A DNA stretch of 64,000 nt from Riptortus pedestris. Lineage: Eukaryota > Arthropoda > Insecta > Hemiptera > Alydidae. Within the stretch, counting starts at the first letter, position 1. Each line of letters opens with the position of its first letter. The notes under the pieces are model-generated. The model was not told the DNA's origin, did no database searches, and worked only from the letters and a program-made list of their open reading frames with translations. Made by a program: the position numbers and the translations under genes. The DNA is taken from assembly GCA_019009955.1 (NCBI GenBank), contig CM032233.1, forward strand, positions 121,933,501 through 121,997,500, in the 5' to 3' direction. This document shows, in pieces, positions 1 through 11,758 of the stretch.

Positions 1-655
1 TTTACTTTACCCGCAGAGTATTACATATTTATTATTTATAATTTTATTCATTCAATTATTTAACCGAGGATTAATTAATTAAGGAGGAACACTTGAGCTT
101 TTGCAATTTTATCATGTTTTAATATAATATAATAGCTTCAAAATCAAATAGTTTTTTTTTATTTTTCGTTGAAGTTATCTATTATAAAAAACAAAATGCT
201 CTAAATTCCGAAAAACGCCTCTTTTTTTGAGCCAAAACACAAATTTGACATACAATAGTACCTTTTTTTCTGCTTTCGAACTCGTATTCAAAATTACTGA
301 TAACATAAAAAAACATTTCTGTTTAAGGGAGGATTTTGATGCAGAACTGTGTTATTTTTTGACCGCTTTATATGAAAAAAATTAGTTTTATTTAAAACAA
401 TCCTTCAGACATGAAGTTTTATAGACATTTAAATTTATCTATATTTAAATATAATTCTATTAAAGCTCGGTATATAAATATTTTATGTCGAAGAAAAGGA
501 TAAGTGTGATACTCGGTGCAAAATGAGGAGGAGAATTGATGGCGTATTGAGGGGCTCTTCTACACCCCCTCGAATAATTCTTGACAGTATTCTTACTTTT
601 ACATAATCTTGTATGTAGCAAATTGAGTAAAATTACGTTTTGCTAAATTAACTGT
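1..655. other. AT-rich stretch without recognised gene
   Basis: No credible open reading frame or repeat end is visible. Poly-T and poly-A runs are frequent. A degenerate H head follows directly, recognisable from CAGCTATTGAGGTTGTACT at about 664 and CAGGAGATGAC at about 730. Confidence 0.5.
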
Positions 656-659
656 GCAC

Positions 660-770
660 TTTCAGCTATTGAGGTTGTACTTATAATGCAATTTTCAAAA
701 CATTTATTTAAATGCCTATCAATGCTACACAGGAGATGACAAAACCTAAGGTCTGTCCAAATTATTTATA
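660..770 (+). mobile_element. Degenerate head of family H element
   Basis: The segment keeps the order seen in good H heads: CAGCTATTGAGG, then a variant of CTCATGACGCGATTTTCG, then a variant of TCCATCGATCCTACC, then GGAGATGAC and AGGTCYGT. It is diverged and lacks the first 20 bases. No body follows; a second partial head begins at 884. Confidence 0.6.
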
Positions 771-899
771 TATAATTACGGAATTATTTCGTTTGATTTT
801 ATCACAAGAAAACTTGATTTAAATGAACGTAAACGTTTTGATCAATTTATAAATTTTTTTCTCTCTTTTTATAAATTCTGTTTTAGCAGATTTCCGCTA

Positions 900-900
<1 letters not shown>

Positions 901-951
<51 letters not shown>
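901..951. repeat. (TA)n microsatellite
   Basis: Uninterrupted TA dinucleotides inside a family H copy. The open reading frame through it (IYIYIY) is microsatellite translation. Confidence 0.95.
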
Positions 952-954
<3 letters not shown>

Positions 955-955
955 T

Positions 956-1540
956 TGTTACGTTTTATTACAAAACCAGTAATAAACGTTGTTTATTAGA
1001 GTTCTTGGATTTCAAAATTAAATACACACAAGCTACACAGTTTTTATCACTGCAACATTTATTTATTTATGCACTATACACTTAATTATTTATTCTTAAT
1101 TACTACTCACAGTGTGCACTGATAGCGTCACTGTTCTTAAAAGTGTCACAGTCCAATAATTCACTCACGGTCACTGAAATTCACAAAAAGACGGCACTGC
1201 ACTGTCTTTAACTTCGCGAAGTTAACAGCACTGCACTGTGTTTAACGCGGCACTAAACTGCTACTTACAGAGTCACGGCACAACACTGTTCTTCACATAA
1301 AAACACTTTGCCACACTGCACTAAGTCGCACTGATGAACACTTGAAGACGGCTGAGAGCAAACTGACTATGGTCGGTGTCTTATATAGATTGGCGGAAAA
1401 ACATCAAAGGGACGGCCCAGACCCTTCCAGAACAGGACTCGAACGAACTCGATCTTCTGTCGGCTTCTTTAATCTACCTCGGACTTCCCAAATACGTGAC
1501 TATCTCTGTTTAATTTTTCTTGCATTTAATTTTCGTAACA
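956..1540 (-). mobile_element. Solo LTR, transcription sense on minus strand
   Basis: The 585-bp segment begins TGTTACG and ends CGTAACA, the short inverted terminus typical of LTRs. A second copy at 39392-39981 aligns along its length. On the minus strand there is a TATA box (CTATATAAG, complement of about 1380-1388), then a TCAGT initiator-like motif about 30 bases downstream. AATAAA lies close to the minus-strand 3' end. No internal gag-pol or second LTR is adjacent, so it is a solo LTR or a remnant. It sits just after a TA tract; flanking bases (TTTT and ATAT) do not give a clear target duplication here. The superfamily (Ty3 or Bel/Pao) cannot be decided without coding sequence. Confidence 0.8.
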
Positions 1541-2336
1541 ATATATTTGTCTGTTAATGCTCTAGCGGTATCAATGTTTGTTTTACCGTTACCAATCGCG
1601 ATATTTAAACTTTTTCTGTAAAACTAAAGGTCGAGTTCGTTAATGGCTGAAATCTAGACAATAAGGGGGGGGATTCTAAAAATTCAAATTATCTCTTTTA
1701 TTATACGTCGGATTGTAAAATTGTACAGAACCAATCTTATTGCAAATTGTATTTATTATAAATACTGTTATATACATTTATTCTCTATCTTGAATATTAG
1801 CCGAGATATTTGGATTTTTTTAGTATTCAGCCTTCTGCAAACTCCCTCACCTACTATTGTCACATAAACAATACTCTGTTATATAATAGACCACTTTATT
1901 CTAAGCTTAAATACCAAATATTGTTTTCAAGAGGCCTTCTATTATAAGAGATACGTGCAAATGTGTTCGGTTGATTCTCCCCCCATCTTTAGTTCTTGTA
2001 TTACTAACGTTTGAGGGTTGAGATAAAAATGATTCTGATACATTATAAATAAGATATAGTAAATAGTTTTCAATAAATTTAATGTGTTGTATTCAGAAGT
2101 ATTTCAGTAATTGTTTTATTTTCCGGTGAAGAATATTTCTATCTATCTATTCAGCCGTGAGAGGTTGGTTAACCTGTTTATTTACAATTCAGCCACTTTC
2201 CGTTGGGATGTTATTGAAATTGACTGAAAGATTTCTCATTACCGCTTGTATTTATTTACTAAATATTCACTGCGGCGTTAAATGTTACCAGTATGTAGAT
2301 CTGTTGAGTTTACGCAGGCCCTGCATGGTGTCCTTT

Positions 2337-3300
2337 CTACAAATATATATGCTTCTATAGGTAATGTTTTAGTAAGGAACTGGATATGAATTGCACAGCC
2401 AGCATCTTGAGGTAATGAATTTGCCTCTCTATTTAATACCGTGTCTGGAATATTCAACCAAATGCAGCTCTATGTTATGATTTTATTCAGAAACAATTTC
2501 CTCCATGGTCGTGATTCAGAATTAGGAATATACTTTATACATTACTGACATTCAATAGCTAATACAAAACCAATAGTCGTGTTTGAAATGTGGATAATAA
2601 CCTGAATATTTGTTAACAGAGATAAATAGAAAATTTACATGGGTTTTCGTTTGGCTTATACAGTGTTATTATTATTGGACAATCAAAAAGTAGCTTTAGA
2701 GTTTGATCCGTTGCATTAGGAAATTCTAAAAGGGAGATAAAAGATTGTCTAGCTTTTCCACACACAGCCCTTTGTAACTTCATTAAATTTTCCGAGTGAG
2801 TAAATTTATGTTTTAGTAGTTCTTTCAAAGGCTGTGATAGAATTGATTCAATTAGCTTGGTCCCCATTGAAAGAAGGCAAACGTTTTAAATGTCTCTTTT
2901 CTTTTTGACAAAGTAATTCTCCAGGTTATTTTTTTCTGCACGTGGAAACGGGGAGGGGGGGGGTGGAGAGGGTGGGAGCCACCCCTTATATTAAAGAGAC
3001 TCGAAAATGTTGACAAAATTTTAAATTTGTGAGCCAACTATCCCGAGGCACAACAAAGACTATATGATAATTTGATTTATCAAGTAGGAGTGACCGTAAG
3101 TTTCGACTCTGAAACGTAACTCCTCATTCACCCCTTAAATATTGGTTTATTGAAAACGTGGGAAGACCAAGTTGTGTGTTAAAATGTATGAGAACTGGTC
3201 CCCGAATAGAATATATACCTGTTTCGTAAGAATTTCCCAATAGAATTTAAATGCGTACGAATTACGGCGTATATGGACCAACCACTACCGTGAGCAATAT
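2337..3300. other. Unassigned stretch, weak repeat similarity
   Basis: The minus strand has an 84-codon open frame at 2613-2867 with no recognised motif; I do not call it a gene. A G/C-homopolymer block near 2948-2990 resembles the G-rich block of family H but the flanks do not align convincingly. Confidence 0.4.
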
Positions 3301-3309
3301 GAAGATAAA

Positions 3310-3836
3310 AAAAATTCCGACACGCAAGGGCTGTATAAACTAAGCAGATTTCCAACGTGTAAGACACAATAGTGTTCTCATCACACTGCCAATTCTGACT
3401 GAAATCAAGAAATACGAATTGCTCCCTTAATATTTGAGTTACGAAAAAATGCATAGAGGAACAATTGTAGAGCATCAATAGTATGACAACTTTCGTTCTA
3501 CAATTTCGATGACTCCGAGTCACAATCACGAAGATATTTTGAATTTTAAAATCCCCCCCCCCTCACCCTCAATCTTAAGTGACATCATTATACAAAAAAT
3601 TGCATATTAAAGGACTCTGGAAAAGAATATTTAGCATTTAAGCTTAGAACAAACAAGTTGGACTTCTGGGAATGAAGTAGTTCATTTTATAAGAGCTTAT
3701 TATTAATATGACATAAGTTGGAGTGGGTGTTTACTTGAATACTATAAAATCGATGGCCATGTGAAGACATTTTTCGAAAATCCCATCATGAGTACAACCT
3801 AACTAGCTTCCCCACCCAGGGGAAATCTGCTAAAAC
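3310..3836 (-). mobile_element. Family H element, complete but diverged
   Basis: On the minus strand it begins at 3836 with TAGCAGATTTCCCC and ends at about 3310 with the hairpin and CGGAATTTTT. Between them are the head (CATGATGGGATTTTCGAAAA) and a body of the variant type shared with 47535-47900 and 50620-50900 (GAGCATCAATAG and ATTGTAGAGC motifs on the plus strand). The length of about 530 bp is short because the (TA)n tract is absent. The 116-codon minus frame inside is a chance frame. Confidence 0.75.
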
Positions 3837-3837
3837 A

Positions 3838-3963
3838 CACAATCAATACCCGAAGACTTAGACTGTATCATTTGAGGAGTTATTGGCCTTTCAGACTTTC
3901 TGTACTTCAGTAAATTTCCAGCCTTCCCGAAGCGATTTTCATTTTAATCCTATGCTTATGTCA

Positions 3964-3966
<3 letters not shown>
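3838..3966. repeat. Inverted copy of 16215-16345
   Basis: The segment from ACACACAATCAATACCCG to TTTCATTTTAA is the near-exact reverse complement of 16215-16345. In both places it directly abuts the 5' end of a family H copy and includes AGGCTGG...AATTTAC-type sequence. The shared flank implies duplication of flank plus element together. Confidence 0.85.

Positions 3967-4013
<47 letters not shown>
3966..4013. repeat. (TA)n microsatellite
   Basis: About 24 TA units directly after the duplicated flank. Confidence 0.95.
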
Positions 4014-4016
<3 letters not shown>

Positions 4017-4167
4017 TGCACGTTCAGAATGTTATGCGGGCGGTCAAACTGTACGTACTGACGAGTTGACTGAGTATCTCAAACAAAAGGCAGCCAGAGG
4101 AGTTTGAGACCTTGCACTTAGCTTACTGGAGTAAGGTACAACCATCACTGGAACTTGGCGTCTGTTG

Positions 4168-5250
4168 CTAGCTGCAATATTGCCATATTTGGGCTGGGAT
4201 ACGATCGGATAGGGTGCTAGGTTTGTTTATTTGATTATTTATTTTTCTCCTTCTGTCATTTTTTAATGATTTTTCGTTGAGTGCCCGGAGACTATTTTCA
4301 TCTTTAAAGAGCACTTCTATGCCTGGGTTGTAATTATATGAGTCCGTGAACATCATTCTTCTTGCTCCGTCATATATGGACCCGTAAGGTGCACTCCATT
4401 CTGCAGTTTCAATCGAGTTGGCGCAAGCGCAGTGTGGAGATTCTCTTCTCTTGAACCTGTGGAGGTAATGGTAGAAATCACCGTGCCCTGAGAGAAACTG
4501 TGTGAGGATGTACCCTGGGTTCAGCCATGTTCTATTCAAGCCTTGCCTTTATTGATGGTAAGAATTGTTTGGTGTAGGCTCCTTTTTCGGTCTCCTGCCA
4601 TCTTTTCTCCCATTCCCTTATGGCAAGTTCATGGAGGGCTTCTTTGAAAGCTTTTTGAAGTTCATGGGGACCACTGATACTGCTCTGAATCTCCTGAACT
4701 AGCGTTCGGTGTGCCTGGGTTGCAAAAGTCGGCAGCTCCCATCCTTTTAAAGGTGTCCACATAATCACATTTGCCATGAATAGAAGATTGATGGGTGCAG
4801 TATCTGGCTTAAGGTCCTTTGTAGCCTCAAGAGCGTAGCCATGTGTCCTTTTTTCGCCAGCACCCCCCCCCCCCAGCTAGGAGCTGTATAATTGATCACA
4901 GCCAATGCGTTATAGATCTGCTGTGGAATGTGATTCCCCATGTGTTTCTCGCAAGTAAGGCCAGAATGTTTTTGACGTCGTTTATCTTGGGTTGCAACGC
5001 CGTGATGTGCGGTGTTATTACCATTCCTGACCGCATCTTTATAGATTAATTGGGATCCACCGACTGATTGCCTCTTTCATCACTGGAACTATGTGACCAG
5101 TTAGCTCACCTTCCTTTCCTCTTAGTAACTTGGAGGGATTCACAGCCAATAAATAGGCCTTGTCTGTCCAGCTTCCCTCGTTAGCGGCAGCCTTAAGGTA
5201 ACCACACTCGAACCATAAGCTGGCCTAGTTATATGCCAAGAAAGAGCGGG
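4168..5250 (-). pseudogene. R1-like LINE ORF2 C-terminal fragment
   Basis: Minus-strand frames at 4532-4777 and 4168-4539 join into the C-terminus of a non-LTR retrotransposon polyprotein of the R1-like group. Visible are a segment REWEKRWQETEKGAYTK, then YILTQFLSGHGDFYHYLHRF, then a zinc-binding remnant with SPHCACANSIETAEW. These match the post-RT region of R1/LOA-type elements as I know it (the WxxRW...TxxLTGHGxFxxYLxRF arrangement). Upstream on the minus strand (about 5250-4780) reading continues through frame changes (KINDVKNILALLARNTWG). Frameshifts, a stop and a C-homopolymer at 4861-4874 show it is dead. The RT domain is not in the window. The clade is a family-level inference. Confidence 0.75.
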
Positions 5251-6150
5251 ACTCAGAACACATGGACATGGAACAGCTTAGCCAACATCTAGAATGCAAG
5301 TGACCCAAAGAGGTTTCTCTCGCCTCACCCAGCCACCAACCCATAGTGCAATTTCGCCATTTGAGGGCAGAATCCTCTACTCCGGCTTGAAGGGAGCCTC
5401 TCCGACCCCAACCGAATATCAATCAATAGCAGGCCCTGCAATCTCTCTACTGTTAAAAAATAGTTGCACTACTCCTGTACAGGTATGTTTGTTGGAGTCC
5501 CAACAAGTGCAGGCTCAGCGACAACCTTGATCATTTCAAGTCTTCAGCTGAAACCAACAACCAGGAATCATACTTCTCAGGGGCAAATTGGGCATGAATT
5601 TCAAATCTTGTGTATCTAGGAATACATGTATGCATAAAGATATTAATATAAAATAGAATGTTAGATTAGGATATGTCCAGGTTAGAGGGAGTCATTTTTG
5701 TTTTCCATCTAAAAGACCCTGATATGTTAGGTAGAGTGAACAGACCATAACAAAAACCTTGCTTTAATAGAATTGAATACATTGAGGTGGGGATTTGTTA
5801 TGGAAAGAGAGTGGATTTATTCTCTCCCAGGCTTGGAGGAATAGCTGATCACATGACTCAGCCCTCAAACATTCATCACACTAAACATCACTACACACCT
5901 CCCCACTCATAAATATCCTTGCCCCCCTCCCATATACACAGGTCTTTCTTAAATGCCTCATTAACCATTAAATTTTCACCATCGACCAGGTCTGCCACTA
6001 CCCATAAAGTACCTCATTACAATCCTCTAGTTTAAGCAGTTTCACCTGAAGTGAAACAAGCTATTGAAATTGTGGTCACAACGTCAATTTAGAAAACTTT
6101 CGTCAAATCCCCACCTCAGGAGACGTATAAGGAGTGTGTCTCTGAGTGAG
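5250..6150. other. Low-repeat stretch without recognised gene
   Basis: Overlapping short frames on both strands (5225-5530) show no motif. The stretch 5540-6150 carries no family H sequence and has a more even base composition than its surroundings, so it may be older unique DNA. Confidence 0.4.
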
Positions 6151-6153
6151 GCA

Positions 6154-6427
<274 letters not shown>

Positions 6428-6824
6428 ATAGGAGCTGGCAACTGCCTTTCAGGGGTAGTGGAATTAAACGGTAGAAAATCAAAAGCTCAGAATATATCAG
6501 TTCTTACGAGCTCCGTGGATTAAGTATTATCAATCTTCTTTCAAATTGAATTTTCTATAAGTGTTATTTTAAGATATTTGCATTCCTTTAGTTTTCAAAC
6601 TTCAGTAAACTCCTAGTTTTACAATAAATGTTAGAAAGCAAATTATATCAACCAGAGACAAGAATGTAGGCATACAACTTTATATATATTGTAATATATA
6701 TTATACATACACTCATATATAACTGTGTGTGTGCTCTCGCGCGCGTGTGAGGGTGTGCTCGTATGAGAATATGAAGAGTAAGGACCCATAGAATGGGGGG
6801 CCATTCTATCTGCATTGCCCCATC

Positions 6825-6825
6825 A

Positions 6826-6893
<68 letters not shown>
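6825..6893. repeat. (TC)n-(TA)n microsatellite
   Basis: A TC run followed by a TA run, leading directly into the family H motif TGTCTGTTACC. Confidence 0.95.
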
Positions 6894-6897
<4 letters not shown>

Positions 6898-8165
6898 CTG
6901 TTACCTCTCGTAAATGTTTGTCTTATCGTTCCCCAAACTCGATGTATAATAGTTTTATGGAAAAAGAAAAATCAAATTCGTTATCGGCTGAAATCGAACC
7001 AGTAGTAAGGTGGAGGGAGAATTTAGACAATTCGATATATCTAAGTAGTGTGAAATAGTGTATATAACTAATATATTGCAAATTCAATGTTCTATAAATG
7101 TTGTTATATACATATTTTCTTTATCATGAATATTAACCCAGATATTTGAATTTTTAGTTTTTATTCTTATGTAAACCCCCACTCCTACTCATGGCATTTT
7201 AACAATAAGCTATTATATTATGAGTCACATTATTTGAAGAATAAATACCAAGTATTGTACTCATTGAACATTTATGTTTTGAGATAAATGCAAATACGTG
7301 ACGCAAGTATTTGGATTTTAAAGTTTCCGGCTTTCGGTACTCTTGCTGTAGTCGGAGTACGGTTCTCTAACTCATGTTGCCAACAATAATCAGTTATATC
7401 ATTAACCACTTCATTACAAGGCTAAATACCAAATATTGTTTTCATTGAGCTTTTACTTTGTGAGACACATGCAAATACGTTGTGTGATGAAATTAAGATT
7501 TTTCGTTCTTTACTCGAAAATATTTATTTGATTTATACCATACTCAATATTTAACCTTCTAGGGAAGCTGGGAGGTAGAGGAACGAATTAATCTGTATGA
7601 ACACTGTAGGCCTGTATGCCTCTACAATACGTTAGGGGTGGGGGCTGTCCGGGTTCAAGCCAGTTCTCTCTAGCGTTCTTGAAAAAGAGGCTCTGAATAT
7701 GGATCTGTTACTCTGAAAGTGCACTCTGTCAAATATAAAACGTATTTTACGGGAAAACAGGACTACAGTGTACGTCCAGATCAATATTTAACAGTTTCAT
7801 TCAACACTAAAGATCTTGTTTCTTATTGGATGGAATTGGACCTGGAATAGTGAGGACATAGAGGGGAGGGGGGTTCGAAAATTCAAAATATCTCCGTCAA
7901 TATGACAAGGATCGGAAAATGTTATAGAACCAATCATGTTAAACTATCGACGTACTAAAATTGTTATTCTACGCCTTTTTTGTAAGTCAAGTATTTAGTG
8001 AGTTATTAGTACTTTCTTGTTTCCTGCTGTCAGGAACCCCCTCCCTTCTACGAATCGGTTTTTTATCATATCAATAGAGAATACGTGGTGACGTCTCTAG
8101 TATTATACCAGCACTTGGGAAATCTGCTTAGTTTACGCAGCCCCTGCGAGACTGGCTTTAATGCA
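6893..8165 (+). mobile_element. Mosaic of family H bodies
   Basis: H body motifs recur: TGTCTGTTACC at 6895, GGCTGAAATCG at 6983, ATATTAACCCAGATATTTG at 7128, then a second body with TACCAAATATTG at 7427. A further body (about 7840) runs to a right end GGGAAATCTGCTTAGTTT with hairpin ACGCAG-CCC-CTGCGA at 8126-8155. The pieces are successive partial copies, interrupted near 7560-7830 by other sequence. Confidence 0.65.
7675..7780 (+). mobile_element. Penelope-like 3' end fragment
   Basis: The sequence CTGAATATGGATCTGTTACT followed by CTGAAAGTGCACTCTG matches the 3' region of the Penelope-like element at 15262-15298 (CTGAGGATGGAG...CTCCGAAAGTGCACTCTG). No coding sequence accompanies it. It is probably a 5'-truncated copy. 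Confidence 0.55.
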
Positions 8166-8470
8166 TTAGTCCTTGTCTTGTCTTAGCTTCTTTAGTCGAT
8201 GTGTTAAGAGTGGTTCTGTGATGGGGTTTATTGAACTGTACTTACTAGCAAAAAAACATGCTGATTCTCCTAGTGTGCGTTTAAAACGTTTTGTAGTCCA
8301 CGAATTATTCCTTGAATCTCAGTAGTAAAAGAACCCCGCCCCTCTCCTCCTTCTACTCGTCAGTTAATTACTTAATAATAATAATTACTTAATAAGGAAT
8401 GAGATCACTAGTGTGCTATACCAGCGCGTTGGAAATCTGCTTAGTTTACGCAGCTCCTACGAGGGACGTT
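8166..8470 (+). mobile_element. Second family H right end
   Basis: Another 3' terminus, GGAAATCTGCTTAGTTTACG then CAGCTCCTACG, ends at about 8470, about 310 bp after the previous one. Its body is short and contains an AATAAT run. Two right ends in series suggest adjacent insertions or a partial tandem. Confidence 0.6.
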
Positions 8471-8755
8471 TTTAAGTTGCTACTATAAATCAAGGAGTTA
8501 AGGTAGTGAGTGACTGGGGAGTGAAGTGGGTAAGTTGGAGATAATAATAATTTTGAAGGGGCCTTATGGTGGTTACTCCTAGGAAAGAGCAATGGACACT
8601 TGTAGTGGTTGTACATTGGGGCATTAAACGATGTGAAGGGCTGACTTGAATACTAGTGGCAGAGTCTAGCATACCAAGTGGGTGCTATGCCGTCAAATTT
8701 ACCCGCAAATTTAGTTAAGTATTATTATAAGAGAGAATATAACAATCGAACTCCA

Positions 8756-8880
8756 TCTCTTCTAGTAGCCTTAGGAGAAATCAGCTATTGTGGCTGTACT
8801 CATGACGCGATTTTTGAAAAAGTTCCTCAAATCGATCCTGCGTGGGAGATGGCGGAACGTGAAGTCCGTTCACAATTATA
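8756..8880 (+). mobile_element. Family H head interrupted by foldback element
   Basis: CTTCTAGTAGCCTTAGGAG and AAATCAGCTATTGTGG start a diverged H head that continues with CTCATGACGCGATTTTTG. It stops at the TATA where the foldback element at 8885 begins. The 95-codon frame over this junction is fortuitous. Confidence 0.65.
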
Positions 8881-8884
8881 TATA

Positions 8885-9795
8885 CAGGGTATCCCAACTT
8901 CCCGTGTCACCCCCCTTAAAATCGCCCATTTTATTAATAAATGGCTGAGATTTGGTGTGCAATAATTATGACCCCTGGTGAATCTTGTCAGTCTATATTT
9001 ACCTTCTCCAGTATTTCTCCAAGAGCCATAACATTGGAATTTTCAACGGAATGCCATATTTTTTATGACGGATTCTTGAAGAAAATCAAATTTTAGAACG
9101 AGTTTATATCGCATCGTTCAGCCGTTAAATGCACAAATCTTTATTTCAAAAACGGTCCGTTTTATTGATAAATGCTGCGACATAAAAGATGTAGCTAATA
9201 AAATGGTATTTGAAACAAGTCTATGGGAAGAGGAATGAATTCTGAAATAAAAAGAAGTCAATGGGAAAAGAATTGATTCTGAAAATAAAAGCAACAAAAC
9301 AGTATTTAGAACGGAATAACGCAAAAATATTCTTGAATGAATGCAAAAAAATGTTTACCTCAAATAACATCAACATAACAAGGGTTATTTCGTTTTAAAT
9401 TTTTTTCTTTTTTATGTCATTCCTCTTCCCATAGACTTGTTTCAAATATAATTCTGACGGCTACAACTTTTATGTCGCAGCATTTTTCAAAAAATCGGGC
9501 CGTTTCTGAAATAAAGGTATGTGCATTTTACGGCTAAATAATGCGTCAAATCGAAATATTAACCGATATAAACTCGTTTTAGAATTTGATTTTCTACAAG
9601 AATCCGTCATAAAAAATATGACAATCCATTGGAAATTCCGAAGTTATGGTCGTTGGAGAAGTACTGGAGAAGGTTACGAGTTTGAATATGGACTGAAATT
9701 TCTTCAGGGTTCACAAATATTGCACACCAAGTCTCAGCCTTTTATTAATAAAATTAGATTTTAAGGGGGATGGCACGGGAAGTTGGGAGACCCTG
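8885..9795. mobile_element. Foldback DNA transposon with ~360-bp inverted arms
   Basis: The element begins CAGGGTATCCCAACTTCCCG and ends with the inverse, CGGGAAGTTGGGAGACCCTG. It is flanked by TA on each side (8883-8884 and 9796-9797). The two arms (8885-9240 and 9416-9795) are reverse complements over most of their length, as with TTTTTTATGACGGATTCTTG in one arm and its complement in the other. The central spacer is about 175 bp and AT-rich. No transposase frame is present. TA target duplication suggests mobilisation by a Tc1/mariner-type enzyme, which is an inference. Confidence 0.85.
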
Positions 9796-9813
9796 TATAT
9801 AAATATATATATA

Positions 9814-10013
9814 TCATTGTGAGTACCTCGGCTGTCTGCTCCAGCGGTTGGAATTTTCGTTGTTTTGCAAATTTTCAATGGAAATGCGTCCATCTTCGTC
9901 AGGCAAAAATTTTTGCATTTTTGCCTGACGAAGATGGACGCATTTCCATCGAAAATTTGCAAAACAACGAAAATTCCAACCACTGGAGCAGACAGCCGAG
10001 GTACTCACAATGA
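9814..10013. repeat. 200-bp near-perfect palindrome
   Basis: TCATTGTGAGTACCTCGGCT at the left end is matched by AGCCGAGGTACTCACAATGA at the right end. Arms of about 95 bases pair almost without mismatch around a centre near 9913, where the loop is only a few bases. It sits between two TA tracts. Both strands give open frames of about 75-95 codons that mirror each other; these follow from the symmetry and are not genes. It could be a hairpin MITE or an extruding inverted repeat. Confidence 0.95.
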
Positions 10014-10037
10014 TAACACTCCCCAGCGATGCAGCCT

Positions 10038-10040
<3 letters not shown>

Positions 10041-10072
<32 letters not shown>

Positions 10073-10098
10073 ATATATATATATATATATATATATAT
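10041..10098. repeat. (TA)n microsatellite
   Basis: TA run broken by a single C; followed by the H body motif GGTCGC. Confidence 0.95.
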
Positions 10099-10099
10099 T

Positions 10100-10470
10100 T
10101 TACTGCTATAGAGGTCGCCATTTTGTTTTTAATCGTAACCAAACTCAATATATAAGCGATTTATGCAAAAGTAAAGATCAAGTTCGTTAACGGCTGAAAT
10201 CGAATTGGTTGGAGGGGGTTAAGGGGGGAGGAATTCAAATGTTAGACGGATCGTTAAATGTAATACTATTGAAGCTCGACAATTGCAACATTTTTTCCTT
10301 GAACTTTATTGTTTTTTTGCCTTTAATAACCCCCCCCCCCAACCACTCCATCCACTCATCTGTTTTGTAAGATGAAAATAGGAAATATGTTGTAATATGA
10401 GATGAAAAGTGTTTATATCAGCATATGGTAAATGTGCTTATTTTACACAGCCCCTGCGAGACGAACTTTT
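10100..10470 (+). mobile_element. Family H body and right end
   Basis: Starts with a variant of GCTCTAGCGGTCGC, passes GGCTGAAATCG at 10190 and a G-rich block at 10210-10230, and ends GGTAAATGTGCTTATTTTAC with hairpin CAGCCCCTGCGAGACG at about 10465. It is probably the right part of the copy whose head lies at 8756. Confidence 0.7.
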
Positions 10471-11210
10471 TATTTCAACATGTTGAAATCCTTAGTCCCA
10501 TAATGGCTAAGAAAAGGGTTGTAACATGTATATAAACCGTCCCAATTAGCCATAATAGCAAAAAGTGTAAGCTAATAAACAGTAATAATAATAATAACAT
10601 GTTGAATTTAAATAATAAAGGACACTCCCTTTAATTTATTGCTCAATAAAAATCTTAATTGCTCCAATGTTCAATTTTCCCTCCTTTAATGCACTTCTTT
10701 CCCCCGTTGGCGTTTATTACATTTTTTATTCATCCACTTAATCCATTTTCCTCTTTAAGCCGTTCTCATTTTATCGACATAAAACGGGAGATAATGATTA
10801 ACTCAGATAACAAGTTTATTAAGCCTTGGATGCCAAGTGCTTTCCCATTCAGACCGATGTAAAACACTTTGTATTATACAAATAAAATTTATTTTAGTTT
10901 ACAAGGTATTGAAAATTTTATCATAAAATATTTTCTCTTTTATCTGTCAGCTGCTTAATCTCACATTCATAAAATCCTGTCTTTTGATACCCAGAAATTT
11001 AATCCAGGTAACATTAGCCTAATTCTCTCAAGGTAAAAGAGGGAACTTCGAGGTTTTTCAAAGGATGCAATTACTCGAAAGAAACTTAAAGAAATGTATA
11101 AAAGTATCCAAATAAAAAAATCGACCCAAAAGCCCTTGATCTTCCTACATTGTACACTAGATGACAAAATTGAGGGCTGCTCAAATTTACACACACGCAC
11201 AAGCCCACAG
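10471..11210. other. AT-rich stretch without recognised gene
   Basis: No H sequence, transposon ends or convincing coding frame. A 77-codon minus frame at 10967-11200 has no motif. Confidence 0.4.
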
Positions 11211-11328
11211 TATCTTCCCTTAAGGGAAATCAGCTATTGAGATTGTACCCATGACGCGATTTTCAAAAAAAATTCTTCATATTTCCATCGATCCTATCTA
11301 GTAGATAACGAAAATGTGGTCCGTTCAA

Positions 11329-11373
<45 letters not shown>
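11211..11373 (+). mobile_element. Family H head plus TA tract (truncated)
   Basis: CCCTTAAGGGAAATCAGCTA, CCATGACGCGATTTTC, a CCATCGATCCT motif and GTCCGTTCAAAATTTTATA lead into (TA)n at 11334-11373. No body follows; the next 220 bp are unrelated. Confidence 0.8.
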
Positions 11374-11374
<1 letters not shown>

Positions 11375-11601
11375 TTATTATTAGAAGCGTATTTTCCCAA
11401 TATTGGAATGCGTTAAGCACGTTTATATTATATTTATTTCGCCAGTATTCCTTCATTCTGTTGGAGAGTTTTCCAATTTTCTTTCATCAGATCATTTACA
11501 TAGGTCTGTAGGGATTTGGTCTTGCTTGCTCTGGTTAGACTTCCCATTTGTTCACTTTATTGCGGAAGGAGTTTCTGTCTGATGTACCGGTCAGGTCTTT
11601 T

Positions 11602-11722
11602 TAGCAGATTTCCCTTAAGGGAAATCAGCTATTGAGGTCGTACTCATGACGCGATTTTCGAAATTTTTCTTCAAATGTCCATCGATCCTACTCAGAAGAT
11701 GACGAAAATGAGGTCCGTTCAA

Positions 11723-11758
<36 letters not shown>

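Larger units (their letters stand above)
884..2336 (+). mobile_element. Family H (HINE-like) element with nested solo LTR
   Basis: The 5' end TAGCAGATTTCC runs straight into a (TA)n tract at 901-951, so most of the head is missing. After the nested LTR the H body resumes (TGTCTGTTA, CTCTAGCGGT, a G-rich block near 1670, CCGAGATATTTG near 1802). It ends in a worn hairpin, ACGCAG-GCC-CTGCAT, at about 2312-2328. The 3' subterminal GGGAAATCTGCT is reduced to ATCTG. The assignment is by comparison with about twenty other copies in the window; HINE identity is an inference from the architecture. Confidence 0.75.

Noticed and set aside
2613..2867. 84-codon minus-strand gene
   Set aside because: No recognised domain, no regulatory context, and it is bordered by repeat-like sequence.
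9711..10155. Four mirrored frames as small genes
   Set aside because: The same peptide appears on both strands because the DNA is palindromic.
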